Part shown: in pieces, positions 1 to 6,743 of the stretch | Layout: each line of letters opens with the position of its first letter | Position numbering within the stretch: position 1 is the stretch's first letter | Assembly (NCBI GenBank): GCA_902478825.1 | Contig: CABSMK010000019.1 | Location: forward strand, 1-16,941 | DNA from: an uncultured Collinsella sp. | GTDB taxonomy: Bacteria; Actinomycetota; Coriobacteriia; Coriobacteriales; Coriobacteriaceae | Length of the DNA stretch: 16,941 nt | Direction: 5' to 3' | Notes under the pieces: generated by a model | What the model was told of the DNA's origin: nothing | Databases searched by the model: none | The model's input: the letters and a program-made list of their open reading frames with translations, nothing else | Program-made: the position numbers and the translations under genes

Positions 1-48
1 CGAGATCTGCGCATGTCTCGTGGGCTCGGAGATGTGTATAAGAGACAG
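1..48. other. Residual Illumina Nextera i7 adapter (assembly artefact)
   Basis: Bases 30-48 are exactly the 19-bp Tn5 mosaic end used in Nextera libraries, and 15-29 are the Nextera read-2 arm in front of it. Bases 7-14 (CTGCGCAT) occupy the i7 index slot, and 1-6 (CGAGAT) match the end of the P7 oligonucleotide. The reverse complement of the index, ATGCGCAG, matches Nextera XT v2 index N722 as I remember the kit list. The order P7 tail, index, arm, mosaic end is that of a library molecule, so this is untrimmed adapter at a contig end and not a natural Tn5 end. Genomic sequence begins at about 49. Confidence 0.97.
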
Positions 49-269
49 GATTAACCGCTTAAAGGTTGAGTGCATTCTAGCGTGAACCGAGGGCGCGTGC
101 TCGCCAGGCAACAGGAGTCGCACAAAACGGCACCCCCGAAACGCTGCGGAAACATTGGAAACATGCTCGCTACAAACGGAACTCCGTAACAAACTGTCAA
201 CGTTTGCACCATAAGGTTTGCCCTGTACCGCAAGACGGCCGCACCGCGGCCAGCGAAAAGGGGGACACC
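49..269. other. Leader region upstream of first binding-protein gene
   Basis: About 220 bp of genomic sequence lie between the adapter and the first gene. I see no convincing gene here. It contains a tandem pair of GGAAACAT at 148-155 and 157-164 (9-bp period). The ten bases CGGAAACATT at 147-156 recur at 1498-1507 in front of the second binding-protein gene. I could not place a -35/-10 pair with confidence; the region is probably the 5' untranslated leader plus promoter, possibly cut short by the contig end. Confidence 0.4.
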
Positions 270-1436
270 ATGTTTAGCATCAACAACGTACTTAACCGCA
301 GGAGTTTCTTGGCTGGCGCCGCGGCGCTCGGTGGCACCGCGGTGCTCGCTGGTTGCTCGTCGGGTGGCTCGGACGGCGGCTCCGCCGATGACGGTAAGAC
401 CTTCAAGATCGGTGTCATCGGCCCTCTGACCGGCGCCGCGGCAAGCTATGGCGTTTCGGCCGAGAAGGGTGCCAAGCTCGCCGCCAAGGATTTCTCGACC
501 AAGGACCTCAAACTCTCGCTTAAGTCCGAGGATGACGTCGCTGACGGCGAGAAGGCTATCAACGCCTTCAATACCCTGTGTGACTGGGGCATGCAGGCGC
601 TCGTCGGTCCGGTCACCACCGGTGCTGCCGTCGCTGTCTCGGGCGAGATTGCCGACGACATGCTCATGGTCACGCCCTCGGCCTCGTCTCTCGATGTCAC
701 CAAGGATAAGACCACGGTCTTTCAGGTTTGCTTCACCGATCCCACCATGGGCGCCAGCGCCGCGAAGTTCTTGGCCGAGAAGTACGCGGACGCCAAGATC
801 GCCTTGTTTTACAACTCCGGCGATACGTACAGCTCGGGTGTTGCCGATGCCTTTGCCGAGCAGGCCAAGGAGTCCAAACTTGATATCGTCGATACCGAGA
901 CTTTTAAGGACGATTCCTCCACGAGCTTTACCAACCAGCTCACCAAGGCCAAGGAGGCCGGCGCCACGCTCATCTTTGCGCCGATCTACTACACGCCGGC
1001 GTCCGTTTTGCTCAAGAACGCCAAGGACATGGGCTACGACATGACGCTCATGGGTACCGACGGCATGGACGGCCTGCTCTCTGTGGAGGGCTTCGATACC
1101 TCTCTTGCCGAGGGCGTACTGCTCATGACCCCGTTTTCGGCTGACGATGAGAAGAATGCCGACTTCGTCAAGGCCTATAAGGATGCCTACGACGAGACGC
1201 CCAACCAGTTTGCCGCCGACGCTTACGATTGCGTCCACGCCATCGCCGAGGCTATCGATAGGGCGGGGATTGACATTTCGGCCGACGGTGCCGACATTGC
1301 CGGCGACCTTGCCAAGGCCATGCGCAAGATCAAGATCGAGGGCCTGACAGGCGAGCTGACGTGGAATGACGAGGGCCAGGTCGAAAAGCCCGCCACAGCC
1401 TATGTGATCCAGGACGGCAAGTACATCGCCGCCTAA
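270..1436 (+). CDS. Branched-chain amino acid ABC transporter, substrate-binding lipoprotein (copy 1)
   Basis: This is an extracytoplasmic receptor of the LivJ/LivK (Peripla_BP_6) family that would capture branched-chain or related amino acids and deliver them to LivHM. The 388-residue length is usual. Residues 10-11 are a twin Arg (NRRSFL), followed by a hydrophobic stretch and a lipobox LAGC with Cys29 as the lipidation site; a Ser/Gly/Asp-rich linker follows. The mature domain begins FKIGVIGPLTG and carries the typical VGPVTTG, TPSAS and YNSGDTYSSG segments. I chose ATG 270 because GGGGGA at about 261-265 is correctly spaced and the signal peptide starts there; the upstream in-frame ATG at 204 would add 22 unlikely residues. 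A close paralog follows at 1708. The family is certain; the exact ligand is not readable from sequence. Confidence 0.93.
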   Translation: MFSINNVLNRRSFLAGAAALGGTAVLAGCSSGGSDGGSADDGKTFKIGVIGPLTGAAASYGVSAEKGAKLAAKDFSTKDLKLSLKSEDDVADGEKAINAFNTLCDWGMQALVGPVTTGAAVAVSGEIADDMLMVTPSASSLDVTKDKTTVFQVCFTDPTMGASAAKFLAEKYADAKIALFYNSGDTYSSGVADAFAEQAKESKLDIVDTETFKDDSSTSFTNQLTKAKEAGATLIFAPIYYTPASVLLKNAKDMGYDMTLMGTDGMDGLLSVEGFDTSLAEGVLLMTPFSADDEKNADFVKAYKDAYDETPNQFAADAYDCVHAIAEAIDRAGIDISADGADIAGDLAKAMRKIKIEGLTGELTWNDEGQVEKPATAYVIQDGKYIAA

Positions 1437-1707
1437 GTGCGCATAAAGCGCGACCGGTGAGGCCGTTTTATTCAGGGCAGGGACGCCTGTAACAGAACGG
1501 AAACATTACTTTCACACAATAAAGTGGCATTACTGCATAAAGTAATAGAAATACGCAGAACTATGGATAAATGAACAAATCCAAAGAAAAGTTGAAATAA
1601 TCGCCACTTTCCTTAACTAAAGCGTCTAGTATTTTGCGAACGCCGAACACGGCGAAGGATGGCCTGTCGGGTAACCGAAACCCGACGAGATTTGAGAGGA
1701 GAGCCGC
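1437..1707. promoter_or_regulatory. AT-rich intergenic regulatory region between the two binding-protein genes
   Basis: This 271-bp gap is clearly richer in A+T than its surroundings from about 1500 to 1640. It contains CGGAAACATT (1498-1507, shared with the leader of copy 1), two direct copies of CATTACT (1504-1510 and 1528-1534), each followed by AAAGT, and a perfect dyad ATTACT-N6-AGTAAT (1529-1546). Possible promoter elements are TTGAAA (1592-1597) with TAACTA 16 bp later (1614-1619), and a TAGTAT hexamer at 1627-1632 that lacks a good -35. I see no strong terminator behind copy 1. The layout suggests that copy 2 has its own regulated promoter, so the two binding proteins could be expressed separately. 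Confidence 0.45.
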
Positions 1708-2895
1708 ATGTCGAGCCTCACCGGTAAGTCATTGAACCCTGTTATGAATCGCAGGAGCGTTATCGCGAGCGCAGCAGGTCTGGGGGCGATGTCCATTCTA
1801 GCTGGTTGCTCCTCCAACGGCGGCGACAGCGGTTCCGCTTCGAGCGACGCTTCGTTTAAGATCGGTACCATCGGCCCGCTGACCGGCGCCAACGCGTCCT
1901 ACGGCAAGTCCGTTACCCAGGGTGTCGAGCTTGGCTGTAAGGATTTCTCGACCAAAGAGCTGCCGCTTGCCAGCAAGGCCGAGGATGACCAGGCCGACGG
2001 CGAGAAGGCCGTCAACGCCTTCAACACCCTGCTCGACTGGGGCATGCAGGCCCTCGTCGGTCCGACCACCACGGGTGCGTCGGTTGCCGTTGCCGCAGAG
2101 TGTGGCAACGACCCCAAGACGTTCATGATCACCCCGTCCGCGTCCTCCGAGGACGTCACCGACGGCAAGGATTGCGTCTTCCAGGTTTGCTTCACCGACC
2201 CCAACCAGGGTGTCAACGCTGCCAAGTTCCTGGCGCAGAAGTATGCGGACGAGAAGTTCGTGCTGTTCTATAACTCCGGCGACGCCTATTCTTCGGGCAT
2301 CGCAGATTCCTTTAAGGCCCAGGCCGCTGAGTCCAAGCTCGAGATTGTTGACGAGGAGACCTTTAAGGACGACTCCGCCACGAGCTTTACGAACCAGCTG
2401 ACCAAGGCCAAGCAGGCCGGCGCCACCATGATCTTTGCGCCGATCTACTACACGCCGGCGTCCGTCCTGCTCAAGAACGCCAAGGACATGGGCTACGACG
2501 TCAAGATGATGGGCTGCGACGGCATGGACGGCATCCTGGGCGTTGAGGGCTTCGATACCTCTCTTGCTGAGGGTCTGCTGCTCATGACCCCGTTCTCCGC
2601 CGACGACGAGAAGAACGCCGACTTCGTCAACGCTTACAAGGATAAGTACGGCGATACCCCCGACCAGTTTGCCGCCGACGCCTACGACGGCGTGCACGCG
2701 GTGGCCGAGGCCCTCAAGGAGGCCGGTCTTGGTGTCGACGCCGACCCGACCGAGGCCGCCGAGAAGCTGTCCAAGGCTATGCTCAAGATTACCGTTGACG
2801 GTCTGACCGGCAAGCTCACCTGGAACGATAAGGGCCAGGTCCAGAAGGAGCCCACGGCGTACGTCATCACCGACGGCAAGTACGTACAGGCCTAA
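1708..2895 (+). CDS. Branched-chain amino acid ABC transporter, substrate-binding lipoprotein (copy 2)
   Basis: This is a second LivJ/LivK-family receptor of 395 residues and a tandem paralog of the preceding protein. It has a twin Arg at 15-16 (NRRSVI), a hydrophobic h-region and lipobox LAGC with Cys34, then the FKIGTIGPLTG fold start. Identity with copy 1 is highest in the second lobe (FAPIYYTPASVLLKNAK, GFDTSLAEG, LMTPFSADDEKNADFV) and lower in the signal peptide, the SASSxDVT loop and the C-terminal helices. ATG 1708 has AGAGGAGAG just upstream; an alternative ATG at 1744 (residue 13) lacks a ribosome site. It is followed after 139 bp by livH, so it is the receptor most directly linked to the permease. 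Differences such as MGCDGMDG versus MGTDGMDG may reflect ligand preference, but this is inference. Confidence 0.93.
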   Translation: MSSLTGKSLNPVMNRRSVIASAAGLGAMSILAGCSSNGGDSGSASSDASFKIGTIGPLTGANASYGKSVTQGVELGCKDFSTKELPLASKAEDDQADGEKAVNAFNTLLDWGMQALVGPTTTGASVAVAAECGNDPKTFMITPSASSEDVTDGKDCVFQVCFTDPNQGVNAAKFLAQKYADEKFVLFYNSGDAYSSGIADSFKAQAAESKLEIVDEETFKDDSATSFTNQLTKAKQAGATMIFAPIYYTPASVLLKNAKDMGYDVKMMGCDGMDGILGVEGFDTSLAEGLLLMTPFSADDEKNADFVNAYKDKYGDTPDQFAADAYDGVHAVAEALKEAGLGVDADPTEAAEKLSKAMLKITVDGLTGKLTWNDKGQVQKEPTAYVITDGKYVQA

Positions 2896-2926
2896 TTGGC
2901 CGCCTTACATAGAGCGGTTTTGATCC

Positions 2927-2958
2927 CAAGCAGGGGAGGTTTTGGCCTTCCCTGCTTG
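2927..2958 (+). promoter_or_regulatory. Strong intercistronic RNA hairpin without U-tract
   Basis: A 13-bp stem is formed by 2927-2939 and 2946-2958 with loop TTTTGG; the only imperfect pair is one G-U. No T-run follows, so this is unlikely to be an efficient intrinsic terminator on its own. Its place between the receptor gene and the permease genes resembles the processing or stabilising hairpins that keep binding-protein mRNA more abundant than permease mRNA in other ABC operons. That function is inferred. Confidence 0.6.
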
Positions 2959-2968
2959 CTTGGTATCT

Positions 2969-2992
2969 AGGGACGATGTAACGTCCCTGTTT
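2969..2992 (+). terminator. Second intercistronic hairpin, possible partial terminator
   Basis: AGGGACG (2969-2975) pairs perfectly with CGTCCCT (2982-2988) around a six-base loop and is followed by GTTTCAT, a weak T tract. It lies 10 bp after the larger hairpin and about 45 bp before the livH start. It could give partial termination between the receptor gene and livHMGF. Confidence 0.4.
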
Positions 2993-3034
2993 CATACATC
3001 AACTGGAAACCTATTCGAAAGGGGGATGTGGAAC

Positions 3035-3916
3035 ATGACGGTCTTTATCCAATACCTGGTCAACGGCCTGTCCATGGGCAGCGTCTACGCCATCATCGCG
3101 TTGGGCTACACCATGGTCTACGGTATCGCCAAGATGCTGAACTTCGCTCACGGCGACGTCATCATGGTCGGTGCCTATGTCTCGTTCTGCGCCACGTCGT
3201 ATCTCGGCCTCCCGGGCTGGGTATCTGTAATTCTTTCTTGTGTGGTCTGCACGGTTCTCGGCGTTCTCATCGAGGGTCTGGCCTATAAGCCGCTGCGCCA
3301 AGCGGGCCCGCTGGCCGTTCTGATCACGGCTATCGGCGTGTCTTACTTCCTGCAGAACGCCGCGCAGCTTCTGTGGGGCGCCACGCCCAAGAACTTCACT
3401 TCGCTCGTCACCTTCCAGGTGCCGGAGTTCTTGGCCAAGTTCAACGTAAGCGCCGTCTCGCTCGTCACCATCGTCGCCTGCCTGGTTATCATGGCCGGCC
3501 TGATGTTCTTTACAGGTAAGACCAAGATGGGCAAGGCCATGCGCGCCGTGTCCGAGGACAAGGCCGCCGCTCAGCTCATGGGCATCAACGTCAACCGCAC
3601 CATCTCGATGACGTTTGCCATCGGCTCGGCGCTTGCCGCCATCGCCGGCGTGCTCCTGTGCTCCTACTCGCCGGTGCTGCAGCCCACGACGGGTGCCATG
3701 CCTGGCATCAAGGCCTTCGACGCCGCCGTCTTCGGCGGCATCGGCTCCATCCCCGGTGCCTTTGTCGGTGGCATTCTCATCGGCATCATCGAGGCGATGG
3801 CGCAGGCTTACATTTCCACGAGCCTTGCCAACTCCATCGTCTTTGGTGTTTTGATCATCGTCCTGCTCGTCAAGCCTGCCGGCCTCTTGGGCAAGTACGT
3901 CCCCGAGAAGGTGTAG
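3035..3916 (+). CDS. livH: Branched-chain amino acid ABC transporter permease LivH
   Basis: This is one of two integral membrane subunits of the LIV (HAAT) importer and forms the translocation channel with LivM. The 293-residue protein is almost wholly hydrophobic and has the family's N-terminal signature: an NGLSMGSVYAIIALGYTMVYG segment followed by LNFAHGDVIMVGAY. The conserved cytoplasmic loop near the C-terminus, which contacts the ATPase, reads FGGIGSIPGAFVGG. About eight membrane segments are apparent. ATG 3035 is preferred because AAAGGGGG at 3018-3025 is well spaced from it; ATG 3026 directly abuts that site, and a TTG further upstream would add non-membrane residues with no family counterpart. 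The stop codon lies within the livM ribosome site, so the two are translationally linked. Confidence 0.95.
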   Translation: MTVFIQYLVNGLSMGSVYAIIALGYTMVYGIAKMLNFAHGDVIMVGAYVSFCATSYLGLPGWVSVILSCVVCTVLGVLIEGLAYKPLRQAGPLAVLITAIGVSYFLQNAAQLLWGATPKNFTSLVTFQVPEFLAKFNVSAVSLVTIVACLVIMAGLMFFTGKTKMGKAMRAVSEDKAAAQLMGINVNRTISMTFAIGSALAAIAGVLLCSYSPVLQPTTGAMPGIKAFDAAVFGGIGSIPGAFVGGILIGIIEAMAQAYISTSLANSIVFGVLIIVLLVKPAGLLGKYVPEKV

Positions 3917-3925
3917 GTGAGCGTT

Positions 3926-5005
3926 ATGAAGTTTCTTAAAGACAAGCAGACGCGTCACGACTTTGTCACGTACGCCATGTGCATCGTGGCCTTCGCCATC
4001 GTGTTCTTTATGCAGTCTAACCACATGATTCCGCGCATGATCGCCGGTCAGCTGGTTCCCATCACGGCCTATATCGTCATGGCCATTTCCCTTAACCTCG
4101 TCGTCGGCATCGCGGGCGACTTGTCGCTGGGCCACGCAGGCTTTATGAGTGTCGGCGCCTATACGGGAATCGTCACCGCCGTCGCGCTGGAGAGCGCCGT
4201 TCCCTCCGATCCGGTGCGCCTTATCATCAGTATCGTGGTCGGCGCCATCGCTGCCGCCATCCTGGGCTTCTTGATTGGCATCCCGGTCCTTCGTCTGAGC
4301 GGCGATTACCTGGCTATCGTGACGCTGGCCTTTGGCGAGATTATCAAGGAGATCGTCACCTGCCTCATTGTGGGCGTCGATTCCCGCGGCCTGCATGTGA
4401 TCTTTAACATCACGGGTAACTCCACGATCGATGACCTGCACCTGCTCGAGGACGGCACCGCCATCATCAAGGGCGCCCAGGGCGCCTCGGGCGTGTCGAC
4501 GTACTCGACCTTCCTCGCCGGTGCCATCCTGGTCATGGTCGCACTCGTGATCGTGCTCAACCTGGTTCGCAGCCGTACCGGCCGTGCCATTATGGCCGTG
4601 CGCGACAACAAGATCGCTGCCGAGTCTGTGGGCATCTCCGTCACCGAGTACCGCATGATCGCCTTCGTGGTTTCCGCTGCCCTCGCCGGTGCTGCCGGAG
4701 CTCTCTTCGGCGGTAACTTCTCGCAGCTCTCCGCCACCAAGTTCGACTTCAACACGTCCATCCTCATCCTGGTGTTCGTGGTCCTGGGCGGTCTGGGCAA
4801 TATGCGCGGCTCCGTCATCGCGGCGGCATTGCTCACGGTGCTTCCCGAGCTGCTCCGTCAGTTCTCGGACTACCGCATGCTCATCTACGCCATCGTGCTG
4901 ATCTTGGTCATGATCTTTACCAACAACCCGCAGCTCAAGGCGTTCTTCGGTCGCGTCAAGGATCGTTTTGCTTCCAAGAAGGAGGTGGCAGCCGATGCCC
5001 AGTAA
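3926..5005 (+). CDS. livM: Branched-chain amino acid ABC transporter permease LivM
   Basis: This is the second permease subunit of the LIV importer, about 359 residues long, and it pairs with LivH in the cytoplasmic membrane. The family signature LNLVVGIAGDLSLGHAGF with GAYTG is present near residues 55-75, and the C-terminal coupling loop reads VLGGLGNMRGSV. Multiple hydrophobic helices run through the protein, and a charged cytoplasmic tail (FFGRVKDRFASKKE) closes it. AGGTGA at 3915-3920 overlaps the livH stop and favours ATG 3926; a GTG at 3917 would add three residues and cannot be excluded. The 3' end overlaps livG by 11 bp, and the livG ribosome site AAGGAGGT lies inside livM, so the two are coupled. 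Confidence 0.95.
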   Translation: MKFLKDKQTRHDFVTYAMCIVAFAIVFFMQSNHMIPRMIAGQLVPITAYIVMAISLNLVVGIAGDLSLGHAGFMSVGAYTGIVTAVALESAVPSDPVRLIISIVVGAIAAAILGFLIGIPVLRLSGDYLAIVTLAFGEIIKEIVTCLIVGVDSRGLHVIFNITGNSTIDDLHLLEDGTAIIKGAQGASGVSTYSTFLAGAILVMVALVIVLNLVRSRTGRAIMAVRDNKIAAESVGISVTEYRMIAFVVSAALAGAAGALFGGNFSQLSATKFDFNTSILILVFVVLGGLGNMRGSVIAAALLTVLPELLRQFSDYRMLIYAIVLILVMIFTNNPQLKAFFGRVKDRFASKKEVAADAQ

Positions 5006-5855
5006 ATTTGAGTTCAACAAGGGCAAGATGGTCCCGTATCCTTCTGGCGCCATCGTTCCCGACCGCGACCTGGGCGAGCGCCCGGCACTCGAGTGCATCC
5101 ACCTGGGCATTGAGTTCGGTGGCCTTAAGGCGGTCGACGACTTTAGCCTGACTATCGGCAAGACCGAGATCGCCGGTCTGATCGGCCCCAACGGTGCCGG
5201 TAAGACCACGGTCTTCAACCTGCTCACCAAGGTGTATCAGCCCACGCACGGCACCATCCTGCTCGACGGTGAGGACACCTCGGGCAAGTCGGTCTATCAG
5301 GTCAACCGCATGGGTATTGCCCGTACCTTCCAGAACATTCGTCTGTTCAACACCATGACGGTGGAGGATAACGTTAAGGTCGGCCTGCACAACCAGGAGC
5401 GCTACTCCGGCTTTGAGGGCGTGCTGCGCCTGCCGACGTATTGGAAGCACGAGAAGGCTGCTCACGAGCGCGCCATGGAGCTGCTGTCCATCTTTGATAT
5501 GGAGCATCTGGCAAACGAGCAGGCCGGATCGCTGCCTTACGGCGCACAGCGTCGTCTGGAGATCGTCCGCGCGCTTGCCACCAACCCCAAGCTGCTGCTG
5601 CTCGATGAGCCTGCCGCCGGCATGAACCCGTCCGAGACCGCGGAGCTTATGGAGAACATCGTCAAGATTCGTGACACCTTCGGCATCGCCATCATGCTTA
5701 TCGAGCATGATATGTCGCTCGTTATGAACATCTGCGAGGGCATCTGCGTGCTCAACTTTGGCAAGGTCATTGCCAAGGGTACGGCCGAGGAGATCCAGAA
5801 CAACGACGCCGTTATCGAGGCATATCTGGGCAAGCAGGATAAGGGGGAGAACTAA
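4995..5855 (+). CDS. livG: Branched-chain amino acid ABC transporter ATP-binding protein LivG
   Basis: This is one of the two different ATPase subunits of the LIV importer and sits on the cytoplasmic face of LivHM. In 286 residues it shows Walker A GPNGAGKT (64-71), Q-loop Gln113 in RTFQNIRLF, the LivG-type ABC signature LPYGAQRRLEIVRAL (180-194; LivG proteins use LPYG rather than LSGG), Walker B LLLLDEP (200-206), and switch His238 in LIEHD. The usual LivG insert between Q-loop and signature is present at about 133-160. The first 30 or so residues are an extension before the ABC fold begins. ATG 4995 is chosen for the near-consensus AAGGAGGTGG at 4979-4988; an in-frame upstream start would lose that site. 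The stop codon directly abuts the livF start. Confidence 0.96.
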   Translation: MPSKFEFNKGKMVPYPSGAIVPDRDLGERPALECIHLGIEFGGLKAVDDFSLTIGKTEIAGLIGPNGAGKTTVFNLLTKVYQPTHGTILLDGEDTSGKSVYQVNRMGIARTFQNIRLFNTMTVEDNVKVGLHNQERYSGFEGVLRLPTYWKHEKAAHERAMELLSIFDMEHLANEQAGSLPYGAQRRLEIVRALATNPKLLLLDEPAAGMNPSETAELMENIVKIRDTFGIAIMLIEHDMSLVMNICEGICVLNFGKVIAKGTAEEIQNNDAVIEAYLGKQDKGEN

Positions 5856-6569
5856 ATGGCAGAGCCGATGCTTTCCGTCTACAACATCAACGTCTGGTAC
5901 GGCGCCATCCACGCCATCAAGGACATCTCCTTTAACGTTAACGAGGGCGAGATCGTGGCCTTGATTGGTGCCAACGGTGCCGGCAAGTCCACAACGCTCA
6001 AGACCATCTCGGGCCTGCTGCGCTCCAAGACCGGCTCCATCAAGTTTATGGGCGAGGACATTACCCATACGCCCGCCGACAAGCTGGTTGGTAAGGGCCT
6101 GGCTCAGGTTCCCGAGGGTCGTCGCGCCTTTTTGCAGATGACGGTTGAGGAGAACCTGGAGATGGGCGCCTACACGCAGCCCAAGTCCACGGTGGCTCCG
6201 GGCCTCGAGCGCGTCTACGAGCAGTTCCCGCGCCTGAAGGAACGCCGTCGCCAGGTCGCCGGCACCCTTTCGGGCGGTGAGCAGCAGATGCTTGTTATGG
6301 GGCGCGCTCTTATGAGTAACCCCAAACTGCTTATGCTCGACGAGCCTTCCATGGGTCTGGCGCCGATTCTGATTGAGCAGATCTTCCAGATTGTCGAGGA
6401 CCTGCACAAGGCCGGCACCACGGTGCTTCTGGTCGAGCAAAACGCACAGATGGCTCTTTCCATCGCCACGCGCGGCTACGTGCTCGAGACCGGCAAGATC
6501 ACCATGACCGGCACCGGTCAAGAGCTCCTGCACGACGATAACGTCCGCAAAGCCTACCTCGGAGGCTAA
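5856..6569 (+). CDS. livF: Branched-chain amino acid ABC transporter ATP-binding protein LivF
   Basis: This is the second ATPase of the LIV importer, 237 residues, normal for the family. It has Walker A GANGAGKS (38-45), Q-loop Gln84 in GLAQVPEGR, signature LSGGEQQ (138-144), and Walker B LLMLDEPSMGL (158-168). The segment LLVEQNAQ (191-198) has Gln where most ABC proteins have the switch His; this is normal for LivF. The C-terminus ends in AYLGG as in characterised LivF proteins. AAGGGGGAGA at 5841-5850 is the ribosome site and lies within the end of livG; there is no gap between the livG stop and this ATG. It is the last gene of the operon, with a strong terminator 11 bp later. Confidence 0.96.
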   Translation: MAEPMLSVYNINVWYGAIHAIKDISFNVNEGEIVALIGANGAGKSTTLKTISGLLRSKTGSIKFMGEDITHTPADKLVGKGLAQVPEGRRAFLQMTVEENLEMGAYTQPKSTVAPGLERVYEQFPRLKERRRQVAGTLSGGEQQMLVMGRALMSNPKLLMLDEPSMGLAPILIEQIFQIVEDLHKAGTTVLLVEQNAQMALSIATRGYVLETGKITMTGTGQELLHDDNVRKAYLGG

Positions 6570-6579
6570 CCCACCTAAC

Positions 6580-6617
6580 AAAAGGGGCGCTGACTATCTC
6601 AGTCAGCGCCCCTTTTT
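6580..6617 (+). terminator. Rho-independent terminator of the liv operon
   Basis: A perfect 12-bp GC-rich stem (GGGGCGCTGACT at 6584-6595 with its complement at 6601-6612) encloses loop ATCTC. It is preceded by an A-run and followed by TTTTT at 6613-6617. This is a textbook intrinsic terminator, and the flanking A and T runs extend the stem. Confidence 0.95.
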
Positions 6618-6684
6618 AGTTGCGGTGAAATAGGGACTGAATACGGGCTCCAGAGGCCAAATGAGTCCCTATTCCACCGCAACT
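6618..6684. repeat. 67-bp near-perfect inverted repeat (palindromic intergenic element)
   Basis: The 21-base arms 6618-6638 and 6664-6684 are complementary except at one position (6629 against 6673-6674 region, an A opposite C), and they enclose a 25-base loop. The left arm begins AGTTGCGGTG and the right arm ends CACCGCAACT. It starts immediately after the T-run of the liv terminator and ends 60 bp before cutC. The loop itself could fold a little (GGGCTC with GAGGCC). It has no T tract and is too long to be a normal terminator. It may be a copy of a dispersed palindromic element or a structured 5' leader of cutC; I cannot count copies in one window. Confidence 0.75.
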
Positions 6685-6743
6685 TCATGGGGATGTGTGA
6701 CAATGCCCGTCGGAAAACATCTGCTGTCTTTGGGGGTCTATCT

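Noticed and set aside
30..48. A Tn5 transposon end at the left edge
   Set aside because: It is preceded by the Nextera arm, an 8-base index and P7 sequence, so it is library adapter and not an insertion in the genome.
1439..1470. Possible terminator behind the first binding-protein gene (GCGC dyad and GGCCGTTTTA)
   Set aside because: The stems are only three or four base pairs, too weak to call.
2942..3034. An upstream TTG start for livH adding 31 residues
   Set aside because: The extra residues lie in the hairpin region and have no livH counterpart; ATG 3035 has a proper ribosome site.
3011..5230. A 739-codon open frame on the minus strand across livH, livM and the livG start
   Set aside because: Its translation is low-complexity and rich in His, Asp, Gly and Arg, typical of an antisense shadow in GC-rich DNA with strongly biased third positions; the plus-strand genes there are unmistakable.
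4956..6581. A 541-codon minus-strand open frame opposite livG and livF
   Set aside because: Same antisense shadow pattern; no family motifs, and the opposite strand holds two complete ABC ATPases.
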